Of a DNA stretch of 64,000 nt, positions 47,671-56,665 are shown in pieces (positions within the stretch are counted from its first letter, which is position 1; the number at the start of each line of letters is the position of its first letter). Below the pieces are notes generated by a model, which saw only the letters and a list, made by a program, of their open reading frames with translations, was not told the DNA's origin and ran no database searches. The stretch is from Niallia nealsonii (lineage in GTDB: Bacteria > Bacillota > Bacilli > Bacillales > Cytobacillaceae), in NCBI RefSeq assembly GCF_002835805.1, contig NZ_PISE01000003.1, positions 186,001-250,000 on the forward strand, in the 5' to 3' direction. Both the position numbers and the translations under genes were made by a program.

Positions 47671-48690
47671 GTGCTGAAGGGAAAACAATCATGGCTTTTT
47701 CCTAATCATCCAGTTATTTTGTCAACAGGTGTTTCCGGCGGTCCATTTGAAGCAAATGGCTACTTGTCGGATGATTTTGACATTCTTCATGATGATTTAT
47801 GGATGGGGAAAGATTCTTATGAACAAGCGCATCGTTTATTATTAGAGGAAGCGGCTCAAACTGCGTTACAGAAGAGTGAAATAAAACCAGAAGATACACA
47901 GTTTTTTATAGCTGGTGATTTAATCAATCAAATTACTCCAACAAGTTTTGCGGCAAGGGATTTAAAGATTCCGTATTTTGGTTTGTTTGGTGCATGCTCT
48001 ACTTCTATGGAAGGACTAGCTTTAGCTTCCTTCCTTATTAATTATCAAGGTGCAACCAAAATTTTAACAGGTGCTTCCAGTCATAATGCCGCAGTGGAAA
48101 AGCAGTTTCGATATCCAACAGAATATGGGGGACAGAAGCCTCCGACTGCTCAATGGACTGTGACAGGGGCTGGTGTGGCCTTAGTGGCGGCCAATAATAA
48201 TCAGCCAAATCTCCCTTATACTACATCAGCCACCATTGGGAAAGTAATGGATATGGGCCTGTCTGATCCCTTTAATATGGGTGGTGCAATGGCTCCTGCT
48301 GCAGCTGATACTATTTCTGCCCATTTTAATGATTTAGGAAGAGATGCGTCGTATTATGATTTAGTTGTCACAGGAGATTTAGGGAAAATAGGTCGAGAAA
48401 CAGCTATCGCCTTGCTTACAAACAGTGGCTGGGATATTAATCCAGATAAATTTAAAGATTGTGGACTCCTTCTTTATAAAGAAAATCAGCCTGTTCAATC
48501 AGGAGGAAGTGGCGCTGGCTGTTCAGCAACTGTATTATATGGTCATTTATTAAATGAAATGAAAAAAGGAAAATATAAGAAAATATTGCTTGTGGCAACA
48601 GGCGCTTTATTGTCCCCATTAACAGTACAGCAAAATGAAACAATTCCATGTATAGCTCATGCAGTATCGATTGAAATAAACGGAGGGTAA
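47671..48690 (+). CDS. spoVAD: Stage V sporulation protein AD
   Basis: 339 residues, thiolase-like fold with the conserved HDDLWMGKDSYEQAHRLLLEEA and GLFGACSTSMEGLALASFLI, whose Cys occupies the thiolase nucleophile position. SpoVAD binds dipicolinate in B. subtilis rather than catalysing condensation. GTG start. Stop followed by a 55-base gap before spoVAEb, where other spoVA2 operons carry a DUF1657 gene; none is found here. Confidence 0.95.
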   Translation: MLKGKQSWLFPNHPVILSTGVSGGPFEANGYLSDDFDILHDDLWMGKDSYEQAHRLLLEEAAQTALQKSEIKPEDTQFFIAGDLINQITPTSFAARDLKIPYFGLFGACSTSMEGLALASFLINYQGATKILTGASSHNAAVEKQFRYPTEYGGQKPPTAQWTVTGAGVALVAANNNQPNLPYTTSATIGKVMDMGLSDPFNMGGAMAPAAADTISAHFNDLGRDASYYDLVVTGDLGKIGRETAIALLTNSGWDINPDKFKDCGLLLYKENQPVQSGGSGAGCSATVLYGHLLNEMKKGKYKKILLVATGALLSPLTVQQNETIPCIAHAVSIEINGG

Positions 48691-48745
48691 AGGATTGCCC
48701 TAATTACTTTTATAATTGGTTAAAAATAAAAAGGAGGAATGAAGT

Positions 48746-49102
48746 ATGCTCCCCATGTTTTTTTGGGCGTTTATTATTGGTGGAATCATCTGTGTAATTG
48801 GGCAGCTTATGTTTGATGTGGCAAAACTTACTCCTGCCCATACATTATCTACCTTAGTCGTTGCAGGAGCTATTTTGGATGGTTTTGGTTTATATGAACC
48901 TTTTGCAGACTTTGCTGGGGCGGGTGCAACCATTCCGATTACAAGCTTTGGCAACGCTCTTGTGCACGGAGCTATGCAAGAAGCTGAGGTACACGGTTTA
49001 GTTGGTGTTTTAACGGGGATGTTTGAAGTGACCAGTTCAGGGATTTCAGCAGCTATTGTATTTGGGTTTATAGGTGCATTGTTATTTAAGCCAAAAGGAT
49101 AA
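48746..49102 (+). CDS. spoVAEb: Stage V sporulation protein AE (SpoVAEb)
   Basis: 118 residues, four membrane segments and the family motif [37 protein letters not shown], which resembles the SpoVAC loop. AAAGGAGG precedes the ATG. Works with SpoVAC in the dipicolinate channel. Confidence 0.94.
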   Translation: MLPMFFWAFIIGGIICVIGQLMFDVAKLTPAHTLSTLVVAGAILDGFGLYEPFADFAGAGATIPITSFGNALVHGAMQEAEVHGLVGVLTGMFEVTSSGISAAIVFGFIGALLFKPKG

Positions 49103-49128
49103 TAAATTATTCTAGGAGACTTAATCCC

Positions 49129-49830
49129 ATGTCTGAAACTGTTTATACCATTATTCGAGCCCTGTTGATCATCATAAGTCTATTCTTTATTACAAAGCTT
49201 CTTGGCAAAAAACAGTTATCGAAATTGTCCTTTTTTGAATATATTGTTGGGATTACAGTTGGAGATATTGCTGGCAGTATTTCTATGGATTCGGCGCTAA
49301 ACATGAAAGAAGGAATCATTTCTATCATTATATGGACGTCTATTCCGTTAATTATCAGCTTTTTTTCCTTAAGAAGCAAAAGGTTTCGTGATTTTGTTGA
49401 AGGTACACCTACGATTTTTATTAAAAATGGCAATCTGATAGAAGAACATTTGCGAAAAGAGAAATACAGTTTAGACGAATTATTGGAGCAGCTTCGAACA
49501 AAAAGTATTTTTCGGGTGGAAGATATTGAATTCGCAACACTTGAAGCTAATGGGGAGTTAAGTGTGCTTCTTAAAAAATCGAAACAGCCACTTTTAGTGG
49601 AAGATATGATAGACACTCCTCCTGTTGAAAAGGAAGTTTATTCTATTATAATGGATGGAAAATTAAATGATAAAGCAATGGATAAATGTAAATTAAGCAA
49701 AAAATGGGTAGAAAGTGCATTAAATAAAAGAGGTTTACTATTAGAAGAAGTGTTTCTCGCACAAGTAGATCATAACGGAACCTTAACTTTTGATTTTTAT
49801 GATGATACCAAAAGTGAATCTAAGTCATAG
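49129..49830 (+). CDS. DUF421 (YetF-like) membrane protein of the spoVA operon
   Basis: 233 residues: three N-terminal membrane helices, then cytoplasmic beta-rich domains (FRDFVEGTPTIFIKNGNLIEEHLRKEKYSLDELLEQLRTKSIF). The DUF421 family has a role in stabilising spores; in spoVA2mob operons the DUF421 gene follows spoVAEb as here. Another DUF421 gene lies at 53653-54351. Starts 26 bases after spoVAEb with TAGGAG upstream. Confidence 0.9.
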   Translation: MSETVYTIIRALLIIISLFFITKLLGKKQLSKLSFFEYIVGITVGDIAGSISMDSALNMKEGIISIIIWTSIPLIISFFSLRSKRFRDFVEGTPTIFIKNGNLIEEHLRKEKYSLDELLEQLRTKSIFRVEDIEFATLEANGELSVLLKKSKQPLLVEDMIDTPPVEKEVYSIIMDGKLNDKAMDKCKLSKKWVESALNKRGLLLEEVFLAQVDHNGTLTFDFYDDTKSESKS

Positions 49831-49930
49831 ACAATCGTACATTCTATTTATTATTGGTAGCTTGCCTACACATTATAGGAGATAAGCCATATGCTATTAA
49901 GGAAAACGGCATAAGTGAGGTGAAGATATA

Positions 49931-50056
49931 ATGTGTTACGGCGGATATGGTTATGGTGGTAACGGCGGTGGATCTGGTTATGGTACATCCTCTTTTGTTT
50001 TAATCGTAGTTTTATTTATCCTTTTAATTATTGTTGGTGCTAGCTTCTATAACTAA
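49931..50056 (+). CDS. yjcZ: YjcZ-family sporulation protein
   Basis: 41 residues: a Gly/Tyr-rich head ([18 protein letters not shown]) and one membrane helix ([21 protein letters not shown]), the hallmark of the YjcZ/YrpK family of tiny sporulation proteins. GAGGTGA is 7 bases before the ATG. In B. subtilis yjcZ also lies next to spoVIF. A terminator follows. Confidence 0.92.
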   Translation: MCYGGYGYGGNGGGSGYGTSSFVLIVVLFILLIIVGASFYN

Positions 50057-50075
50057 TAAAAGATTATATTCTAAT

Positions 50076-50105
50076 CCACGAGGGAAATTTTTCTTCGTGG
50101 TTTTT
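50076..50105 (+). terminator. Terminator of yjcZ
   Basis: CCACGAGGGA / TTCTTCGTGG stem with G-U pairs, then TTTTTC. Confidence 0.8.
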
Positions 50106-50262
50106 CTCGTTATTGCTGCCATTTTTCGCTGACAAATATTTGAGGGGAAAAATGCTAATTTGGACTGAGGATAGGTTCAGTGTGGATTTTTCGCTTTCTG
50201 CTCACCTTTTTTCTTAAGTTTCATACTATGTAAAGTAGCTTAAGAAGGAGGAATATACGAAT

Positions 50263-50517
50263 ATGAACAATAACTTCTTTAAGAATATAGAGTCTAAAAC
50301 TGGCGTGAATATGAAAGATATTTTTGAATTGGCTAATTCCCTGCAAAATGCTAATTTTAAAGATGAAAAAACCGTAAGAGGAGTAATTCGCAAAGTTTCA
50401 CAAATTGCTGGAAAATCGGTGCCGAAAGAAACAGAAGATAAAATTGTTAACTCTATTGTGGCAGATGGCAAACAATTAGACTTTAATACATTGTCTAAAA
50501 TGATTAACAAAAAATAA
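50263..50517 (+). CDS. spoVIF: SpoVIF (YjcC), stage VI sporulation protein F
   Basis: 84 residues (MNNNFFKNIESKTGVNMKDIFELANSLQNANFKDEKTVRGVIRKVSQIAGK). Similar in length and sequence to B. subtilis SpoVIF, which is needed for coat assembly under GerE control. AAGGAGG precedes the ATG. Adjacent to yjcZ and yjcD as in B. subtilis. Confidence 0.92.
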   Translation: MNNNFFKNIESKTGVNMKDIFELANSLQNANFKDEKTVRGVIRKVSQIAGKSVPKETEDKIVNSIVADGKQLDFNTLSKMINKK

Positions 50518-50545
50518 TGGGACATCTTTTAAGTCTATCTGCATA

Positions 50546-50592
50546 AAACAATAAAAATGGGTCACTTCAAGAGAACCCATTTTTATTGTTTT
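50546..50592. terminator. Terminator of spoVIF
   Basis: An 18-bp perfect stem AAAACAATAAAAATGGGT with complement, 11-base loop; bidirectional. Confidence 0.92.
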
Positions 50593-50661
50593 ATGTTGGC
50601 TGTTTTTTTAAAGATTGTTGTTTTTCGGATAGTTTTCATGAGTAAATTCATTGTTAAAACA

Positions 50662-50769
50662 GGTTGATTGGAGTGAAAGGTGCGAGAAGCCTGTGGAATT
50701 AGCGGGACAAGTGAGACCCCGCAGGCGATTGCGCGAGGAAGCTCACCGCCCGCCCAACGGAAATCAACC
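50662..50769. repeat. GC-rich Bacillus-type dispersed repeat
   Basis: A 108-bp segment bounded by GGTTGATT and AATCAACC, much more G+C-rich than the neighbourhood. The core GCGGGACAAGTGAGACCCCGC...GCTCACCGCCCGCCC is a repeat that recurs in many Bacillaceae intergenic regions. Flanks show further imperfect inverted pairing (GTTTTC..GTAAA / TTTACGAAAAC). It holds no ORF. Confidence 0.8.
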
Positions 50770-50832
50770 TAGCAACAAAGTTTACGAAAACAGCCTTTAT
50801 CTTAAAGGAACAGAATAATGGCAGTATTATAT

Positions 50833-53103
50833 TTATAGGAAATTTAAAAAGCGAGATATTTTCGCTTTTTTTCCTTTGTGTTGCATTGGAACAGAAACAA
50901 ATAACTCTTCTTGCGCTCTTGTCATGGCAACATAGAGAAGGCGTCTTTCCTCTTCAAGGGGAGCAAGATCGTTATTTCGTTGTGCTTCTAATGCATAATC
51001 ATGGGGGATAGAACCATCCACTGCTCCTAGAATATAAACTGTTTTATACTCTAAGCCTTTTGCCCGGTGTATTGTACTTAATGTAATCGTATTATCTGCA
51101 TGCATATATTGTTTTTTCATTTCTGCGTTCATTGCAGTCATATGATCTGTATGTGCAACCAAATCGATGATAGAAGTGAATTTTTTTGCGACTACTTTTA
51201 AATCACGAATATCATCAGAACCTTTATCCCACTGATTTCCTTCATTTCCCCGCTTTTTAATAAATTCTTGAAAACCTAGTTCCTTTTCAATAACAGAGAT
51301 GGCATCAACTGGCTGCTTTTGCTTTAAAGAAGCAAGGATAGCAGGGATTTTTTTTAGTTTTGCTTCTTGAAAGGCAAAACCTGTTTTCACTTTCGCCAGT
51401 GCTTCTAATAGACTGCAGTCTTCTAATATGCTAGCAGCTTTTATATCTTGGAGAATTGCTTTTTTGAGAAACAGAGACGGAAAAATGTCTTTTATTGCCT
51501 CGCCGTGATCAGGATGAACTATTAGTTTTAGATATCCAAGCATGCTTTTAACAATAAAACGGCTGTAAAAGGAGCCGCTGTCAGCTTCTAATTTAAAAGG
51601 CAGGCTAGAAGATGTCAGACGTTCAAAAATAGCCCGGCTGCTTGTATTGGTTCGATAAAGAATGGCGAAATCCTTTGGTTCATATCCTTGACTGATTTTT
51701 TCCAGTATATCTGTGACAATCATTGTTGCCTCTTCTTCTTCATCATAAGGATAGAAAAGAAAAGGGGCTTCGCCTTTAAAGGCCGCGATCATTTTTTTTG
51801 TGCGTCTTTTTTTATTTTTGCTGACGACTGCATTCGCAGTGGAGACAATTTCATGTGCTGAGCGATAATTATGATCTAAAATAATAATTTTGGCCATTGC
51901 AAAATCTTTTTCAAAATCGAGAAGGTATTTAGGATCACTGCCGCGAAATGCATAAATAGACTGATCATCATCCCCAACGGCATAAATACTTTCTGCCTTA
52001 GCAGCAATCAACTTTACCCATTCATATTGAACTTTATTAATATCCTGAAATTCATCTAACAGAATATGACGGAAGCGATTTTGATAGATTTCTAATATAG
52101 GAGGGTTTTCTGAAAAATAATAATAGCCTCCAAGAAGCATATCATCAAAGTCATAAAGATTACGTTCGTGTTTTTTCTCTTCATACCATTTATACAGAAG
52201 GAGTAGAGTTTCTTCCCAATCGCTGGATGCAGTAATATTATTTGGAAAAAGCATGGAATTTTTCCAGGCTCCGATTTGCTGTATAGCCCCATCATAAGGG
52301 AACTCTTTTGTATCCAGTTTTAATTGATGGGCTCCTTCTTTTAACAAAGTTTCTTTTTGCCAATCTTTGCTAATTAAGTTTTGCCGCGGCCATTTATCTG
52401 GCTCATGAAACAGTAAAATTTGATAAAGAATGCGGTGAAAAGTGCCTGTTACTACTTTATTAACGACTGAACGGGACATATTTGGATATTTCAGCAAACG
52501 TTCCTTTAATTCTGCTGCGGCCTTATTAGTAAAGGTAACAAGCATAATCGATGAAGGTTCAGCATGCTTTTCCTGTATTAAAAAAGCGGCTCTTGTTGTT
52601 AATACACGAGTCTTACCGCTTCCTGCCCCTGCAATAACTAATGCACGTCCATTATCTAAAGTAACAGCGCTTGCTTGGGAAGAATCTAAAGCTACCCCTG
52701 ACTTAAAAAGCTGGTGAAGATAATTTTCTTCGAAAGAAGGTTTTGCTGCAGTGGGCTGAAAATTAGCCTGTACGGTTAATTGTTTTGTTTTTTTATACTC
52801 TGTCATAGTCGATTCATTTATGATGGCTCGCGATTTAGGGATTTTAAATCCATTTCTTTCTTCATATTCTATCGCAGCAGCTGTTTCGCTGCTTAAGGCC
52901 CTAGCATCTTCCTTGCAATCTGCCTTCTTGGAATAATGATAGAAGTGGGGAATGTTTTTCATTCCTAAATAGAGTTTTACTGCTTCCCCGCAGGCTGGGC
53001 ATGCAAGCAGCCCTTTTTTTCCATCTTCATATATTTTTTGTAGATTTTCTCTATTAATGGAATATAAATGAATAAGTGTATTTACGTAAAAAGCAGATAA
53101 CAT
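50833..53103 (-). CDS. yjcD: YjcD, UvrD/PcrA-like superfamily 1 helicase with N-terminal zinc finger
   Basis: 756 residues (B. subtilis YjcD is about 759). Start at 53103, after GAGGT, since upstream codons have no ribosome site. Helicase motifs: LVIAGAGSGKTRVL (Walker A), VTFTNKAAAELKER, LLDEFQDINKVQYEW (II), GDDDQSIYAFRGSD (III), LDHNYRS (IV) and TIHRAKGLEYKTV (V), VAMTRA (VI). Residues 35-63 form C-x2-C-x14-H-x2-H-x6-C, the same pattern as the CoiA finger in this window. Probably a DNA repair helicase. Confidence 0.92.
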   Translation of the reverse strand: MLSAFYVNTLIHLYSINRENLQKIYEDGKKGLLACPACGEAVKLYLGMKNIPHFYHYSKKADCKEDARALSSETAAAIEYEERNGFKIPKSRAIINESTMTEYKKTKQLTVQANFQPTAAKPSFEENYLHQLFKSGVALDSSQASAVTLDNGRALVIAGAGSGKTRVLTTRAAFLIQEKHAEPSSIMLVTFTNKAAAELKERLLKYPNMSRSVVNKVVTGTFHRILYQILLFHEPDKWPRQNLISKDWQKETLLKEGAHQLKLDTKEFPYDGAIQQIGAWKNSMLFPNNITASSDWEETLLLLYKWYEEKKHERNLYDFDDMLLGGYYYFSENPPILEIYQNRFRHILLDEFQDINKVQYEWVKLIAAKAESIYAVGDDDQSIYAFRGSDPKYLLDFEKDFAMAKIIILDHNYRSAHEIVSTANAVVSKNKKRRTKKMIAAFKGEAPFLFYPYDEEEEATMIVTDILEKISQGYEPKDFAILYRTNTSSRAIFERLTSSSLPFKLEADSGSFYSRFIVKSMLGYLKLIVHPDHGEAIKDIFPSLFLKKAILQDIKAASILEDCSLLEALAKVKTGFAFQEAKLKKIPAILASLKQKQPVDAISVIEKELGFQEFIKKRGNEGNQWDKGSDDIRDLKVVAKKFTSIIDLVAHTDHMTAMNAEMKKQYMHADNTITLSTIHRAKGLEYKTVYILGAVDGSIPHDYALEAQRNNDLAPLEEERRLLYVAMTRAQEELFVSVPMQHKGKKAKISRFLNFL

Positions 53104-53322
53104 ATCTAACCTCAAATCTATTGTTTTGTAACGTTTATAGGCTATTTTAAAAAAACAAGGAATACATTCTATCATATCAAAATCATCGGAGAGAAGAAAG
53201 AGAGTCAAAGGTTTAAACCTATTCCTATAGTGGAAAATATTAATAAATAGTTAATAGTATCAATAAAGAGAGATTGCATGTAAAAGATGGTTGAAACTAT
53301 ATTATTATAAGGGGGAAAAAGG

Positions 53323-53595
53323 ATGGGCTATATTCTTCCAGTAAATAATTATCAATATGAGCAGTATACATTACGTGATATTGGCAGAAAAAAGAATCCC
53401 TATAAACAGCAGGAAGTTTTTCAGTTATTTCCTATAACTAATTCTTTGGAGAATAGAATAGGCAGGCAAACAAATGGAGAACAATTGCAAAAAGAGGAAT
53501 CAAGAGAGAAGCGAGATGCAGTCAAAAATAAAGAAATACAAGAATTAATAGCGAAAGCAACAGGAAAAGGAACGCATATTGATCTCTTTGTCTAA
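53323..53595 (+). CDS. Conserved hypothetical protein (MGYILPV family)
   Basis: 90 residues. The N-terminal MGYILPVNNYQYEQYTLRD is the only patterned part; the rest is charged and probably helical or disordered. GGGGGA precedes the ATG. Tandem short proteins starting MGYILPV occur in Bacillaceae, but I know no function. Not clearly in an operon. Confidence 0.7.
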   Translation: MGYILPVNNYQYEQYTLRDIGRKKNPYKQQEVFQLFPITNSLENRIGRQTNGEQLQKEESREKRDAVKNKEIQELIAKATGKGTHIDLFV

Positions 53596-53597
53596 AC

Positions 53598-53630
53598 AAA
53601 AAAGGAACTCACTTTTTAAAAATGAGCTCC
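53598..53630 (-). terminator. Terminator of the second DUF421 gene
   Basis: Minus strand: GGAGCTCA / TGAGTTCC with one G-U pair and an 11-base loop, then TTTTTT. Confidence 0.75.
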
Positions 53631-53652
53631 AACAGGTATATCATGTGCTTTA

Positions 53653-54351
53653 TTAATATTTTTGTATATACAAAGGCATGTTTTCTTGCCATTCTGCATA
53701 AAGAATTTCCTTATATGAGGATATACCTAAACGCTTGAGCTCTTTACTTAATGTATCCTCATCATATTGGATAAGAGACAAGTTCTCCTGTATAATTTCT
53801 CCGTCCATTATCACGCTAATCGGCAAGGATGTATTCTGCAATGGAAGGTTTAAATCTTGTTTTGTAGGAGTTGAAAACATTTGCTTCTTCATTGCGCTGA
53901 TTGTGCCGTCTGTTTCTAAAATGGCATAATAGCATTCACTGAACGAAAATATATCTTTAGCACGCAAAAGATGCTGCAATTGATTTAAGTCTAAGTGATT
54001 TTTTTTAATTTCATTATAGTCGATTTTTCCTTTATCTATAATAATGGATGGCTTTCCTTCTAAAATAGCTCGGGATGCACGGAATTTTTGTGTAAAAAAC
54101 TCTGTTAAATAAATAAGAAATCCCCATATACCGACAGCAGATAAAATTTCAGGAATGCCAATTTTATCATCATATAAAGCATTTCCGACCAGTTCACCAA
54201 GAACCAGTACAGATACGAAATCAAACGTAGTTATTTGAGTAATCTCTGTTTTTCCTAATATTTTTGTTAAAAGCAGCAAAGCAATAAAGCCAATCAATAG
54301 TTCAATAAAAATATGAAAAAAGTTCAGAAAAAATCCCCCTTTCTCTATCAT
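53653..54351 (-). CDS. DUF421 (YetF/YkjA-like) membrane protein
   Basis: About 232 residues: three membrane helices (HIFIELLIGFIALLLLTKILG), the conserved DFVSVLVLGELVGNALYD block, then the cytoplasmic domain (ASRAILEGKPSIIIDKGKIDYNEI). The start is unclear: ATG 54351 has no ribosome site, whereas AAAGGGGGA is 6-7 bases before a CTG at 54327, which gives LNFFHIFIELL. A non-AUG start is thus possible. Paralogue of the DUF421 gene of the spoVA operon. Confidence 0.82.
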   Translation of the reverse strand: MIEKGGFFLNFFHIFIELLIGFIALLLLTKILGKTEITQITTFDFVSVLVLGELVGNALYDDKIGIPEILSAVGIWGFLIYLTEFFTQKFRASRAILEGKPSIIIDKGKIDYNEIKKNHLDLNQLQHLLRAKDIFSFSECYYAILETDGTISAMKKQMFSTPTKQDLNLPLQNTSLPISVIMDGEIIQENLSLIQYDEDTLSKELKRLGISSYKEILYAEWQENMPLYIQKY

Positions 54352-54543
54352 TGTAGGCAAATGGCAAAAATTTAAACGAAAAAAGACGGACTTACATATA
54401 TATAAAATTTATCAGAGAGAAAATAGCGGGATGTCTAATTCATCCGCTGAATTGGTAAAAAGAAATGAAAGTTCAGTAAAAAAGCGAGGGATTGTAGCAA
54501 AAAAGAGGAGGAATTGGTGAAAAGGAGAGTGTCTAGAAAATAA

Positions 54544-54592
54544 AGGAACTGTCCACAGCGAAAAATTCATGCATTGGACAGCTCCTCTTTTT
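54544..54592. terminator. Terminator downstream of yjcF
   Basis: AGGAACTGTCCA / TGGACAGCTCCT, long stem with T-rich flanks on both strands. Confidence 0.82.
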
Positions 54593-54598
54593 AGGCTA

Positions 54599-55027
54599 TT
54601 AATGATTGAATATTTTTGTCATTGTTTTGTGCGGGATACCGGCATCTAAAAATTCTTCGGAGACGATTTTATATCCAAGCTTTTCATAAAAGGGAATAGC
54701 CTGCGTTTGGGCATTTAATTTTAATGCGGGCGCTTTGTGTTCATAGGCATATTCTTCAATAGAATTCATTAGTATTTTTCCAGCGCCGTCTTTGCGGTTT
54801 TCCTTAAGGATACAAATTCTTTCTACTTTGCCATAATTGTCGACTAAGCGATACCGGCCAGCACCAACCGGCTTTTGGTTATTATATAAAACAAAATGAG
54901 TGCTATCCTTTTCGAACTGGTCCATTTCTTCTTCCAAAGGAACCTGCTGTTCATCAACAAAAACAGTCCGACGAATGGCAAATGCATCTTCTAATTCTTT
55001 TTCGGTTTTTACGATAGTAACTTTCAC
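54599..55027 (-). CDS. yjcF: YjcF, GNAT-family acetyltransferase
   Basis: 142 residues: ELEDAFAIRRTVFVDEQQVPLEEEMDQFEKDSTHFVLY and ERICILKENRKDGAGKILMNSIEEYA with the acetyl-CoA loop. This is the ElaA/YjcF-type GNAT subgroup. Forms a unit with yjcG, 7 bases away, as in B. subtilis. Substrate unknown. Confidence 0.92.
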   Translation of the reverse strand: MKVTIVKTEKELEDAFAIRRTVFVDEQQVPLEEEMDQFEKDSTHFVLYNNQKPVGAGRYRLVDNYGKVERICILKENRKDGAGKILMNSIEEYAYEHKAPALKLNAQTQAIPFYEKLGYKIVSEEFLDAGIPHKTMTKIFNH

Positions 55028-55034
55028 GTACTTT

Positions 55035-55550
55035 TCACTTATCCTTTCTCAAACGAAATGTTTCAAAAACAGTCCAAGAACCGTTTTCTAATTCGTATAA
55101 TAAATGAAATCGATCTGCTGTTTCTTCATAGTTAAACTTTCGCATACGCAAACTACTGTACATATCCAAATGCTGGTCATGGGATAATTCTTGACCAAGT
55201 GTGATATGAGGAACAAAAGCATGAGTTGGCTTCTCTAAATGAAGTGTGCTAAACAGCTCCGTATGTAAATCTGTTAAATCAACATTAGGTTCAATTTTTA
55301 AATAAACAACATTATTTACAGGCTGAAAGGTGCTTATTTTTTTTATTTTCAAGTCAATAGACTGAAAATGGTTCGCTACTTGCTCTAACTTTTTACTAAT
55401 TTCTTTGATTTCCTCATTATTGGCTTCAAAATCACTTACAAGTGTAATATGTGGGGGAATTAATGCATACTTAGGATCAAACCGTTTTCGTAAAGAATTG
55501 GCTAAATCTTGCAACTCTTTTCCTGGAAAAATAGCAATACCATATTTCAT
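55035..55550 (-). CDS. yjcG: YjcG, 2H phosphoesterase (2'-5' RNA ligase-like)
   Basis: 171 residues, equal to B. subtilis YjcG. Two HxTx motifs, PPHITLVSD and VPHITLGQE, form the 2H phosphoesterase site. GGAGG is 8 bases before ATG 55550; the in-frame ATGs at 55565 and 55556 lie on the ribosome site and are rejected. Likely acts on 2',3'-cyclic or 2'-5' phosphodiesters; physiological substrate unknown. Confidence 0.93.
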   Translation of the reverse strand: MKYGIAIFPGKELQDLANSLRKRFDPKYALIPPHITLVSDFEANNEEIKEISKKLEQVANHFQSIDLKIKKISTFQPVNNVVYLKIEPNVDLTDLHTELFSTLHLEKPTHAFVPHITLGQELSHDQHLDMYSSLRMRKFNYEETADRFHLLYELENGSWTVFETFRLRKDK

Positions 55551-55718
55551 ATTCATAACCTCCATTTTTTGATGAAGCGAAAAGGCTTAGATAAACACAA
55601 GACAACTTATACCATTACAACCTGTCAGCTACTATGTAAGATATTATAACAAAATAATGAAAATTTAGTTTAATATTTAGACCATTTTTATCATGAAAAT
55701 ATAAAATAGTGAGTGCGT

Positions 55719-56444
55719 TTATGTGTACATTGCTTCAAGTATTTTTTTTACATAAGGCTGCCAGTATTTCCACGTATGATCTCCATTAAATTCTTCATAA
55801 AAATAATCGGCATTTGTACGAGTCAAATAATCAGCCAACTCTTGATTTGGCGTTAAAAAATCTTCAATCGTCTGTGCTGTTGTTTTTACTGCTGTTTCTT
55901 CTTTTCCTATAATATGGAAGATCTCAAGAAGATGAAAATGTTCAAAGCTATGGACCATGTTAAGAACGTCGCTATTTACTAATGGTGATTGAAGCATTAT
56001 TTTTCCAAATGTATGGGGGTATTGCAGCGCTGTCATAAGAGACACAGTCCCACCTAATGAGTCGCCGATTAATCCTCTGCCAAGCCCCATAGCTAGTGTT
56101 GGGAAACTTTCATCTATATATGGAACCAGCTCATGTGCTAAAAAGCGGATATATGCTTTATTTTGAATGCCTTTTGGATGATATTTCTCCCGTCTATCCT
56201 GAACACTTTTATATGGAATACCGATAATAATAGTATTTTCCATTTTATTTGCTGTATGCAGTTCATCTGCAGCTCTTCCAATTCGACCAAATTGAAAATA
56301 GTCTTTCCCATCTTGGGCAATTAGAACATTGTATTTATACAGTGGAGAGTATGCGGGAGGAAGGTATACAAGCAATGTCACTTCTTCCTTTAATTCCTTG
56401 CTTTTAAAAGTTAATTCTTGAATGGTGCCTTTTGAAGTTTTCAT
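55719..56444 (-). CDS. yjcH: YjcH, putative esterase (EstD/Fes-like)
   Basis: 241 residues, alpha/beta hydrolase of the D-esterase type. GDSLGGTVSL is the nucleophile elbow, LLIAQDGKDYF-like N-terminal strand (YNVLIAQDGKDYFQFG) and GDHTWKYW supplies the His. AGGAGG precedes the ATG. Adjacent to yjcF-yjcG as in B. subtilis. Confidence 0.9.
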   Translation of the reverse strand: MKTSKGTIQELTFKSKELKEEVTLLVYLPPAYSPLYKYNVLIAQDGKDYFQFGRIGRAADELHTANKMENTIIIGIPYKSVQDRREKYHPKGIQNKAYIRFLAHELVPYIDESFPTLAMGLGRGLIGDSLGGTVSLMTALQYPHTFGKIMLQSPLVNSDVLNMVHSFEHFHLLEIFHIIGKEETAVKTTAQTIEDFLTPNQELADYLTRTNADYFYEEFNGDHTWKYWQPYVKKILEAMYT

Positions 56445-56617
56445 AAAAAACCTCCTTTGTTATGCTTTGTTTTTTTTAGTGTAACATAAAGCAGAAGGTA
56501 GAAGCGAAGAGTTGATTTAACATTAATTATGAGGGGAAATAATCATATATACATAAAAAGTGATGAAGATAGCTAGTATTTTTAAAAATGTAGCTGATTT
56601 TTTGAGAATAGCGAGAC

Positions 56618-56665
56618 GAACTATATATTGTGTATATTTAATGAAATATGCACAATATATAGTAT
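56618..56665 (+). promoter_or_regulatory. Tandem NrdR boxes before nrdD
   Basis: GAACTATATATTGTGT (56618-56633) and GCACAATATATAGTAT (56650-56665) fit the 16-bp NrdR box type (ACACWATATATWGTGT), start to start 32 bp, about three helical turns, the usual spacing. NrdR represses ribonucleotide reductase operons when dATP is high. Confidence 0.88.

Noticed and set aside
49143-49616. Minus-strand ORF opposite the DUF421 gene
   Set aside because: Shadow frame of a clear membrane protein gene.
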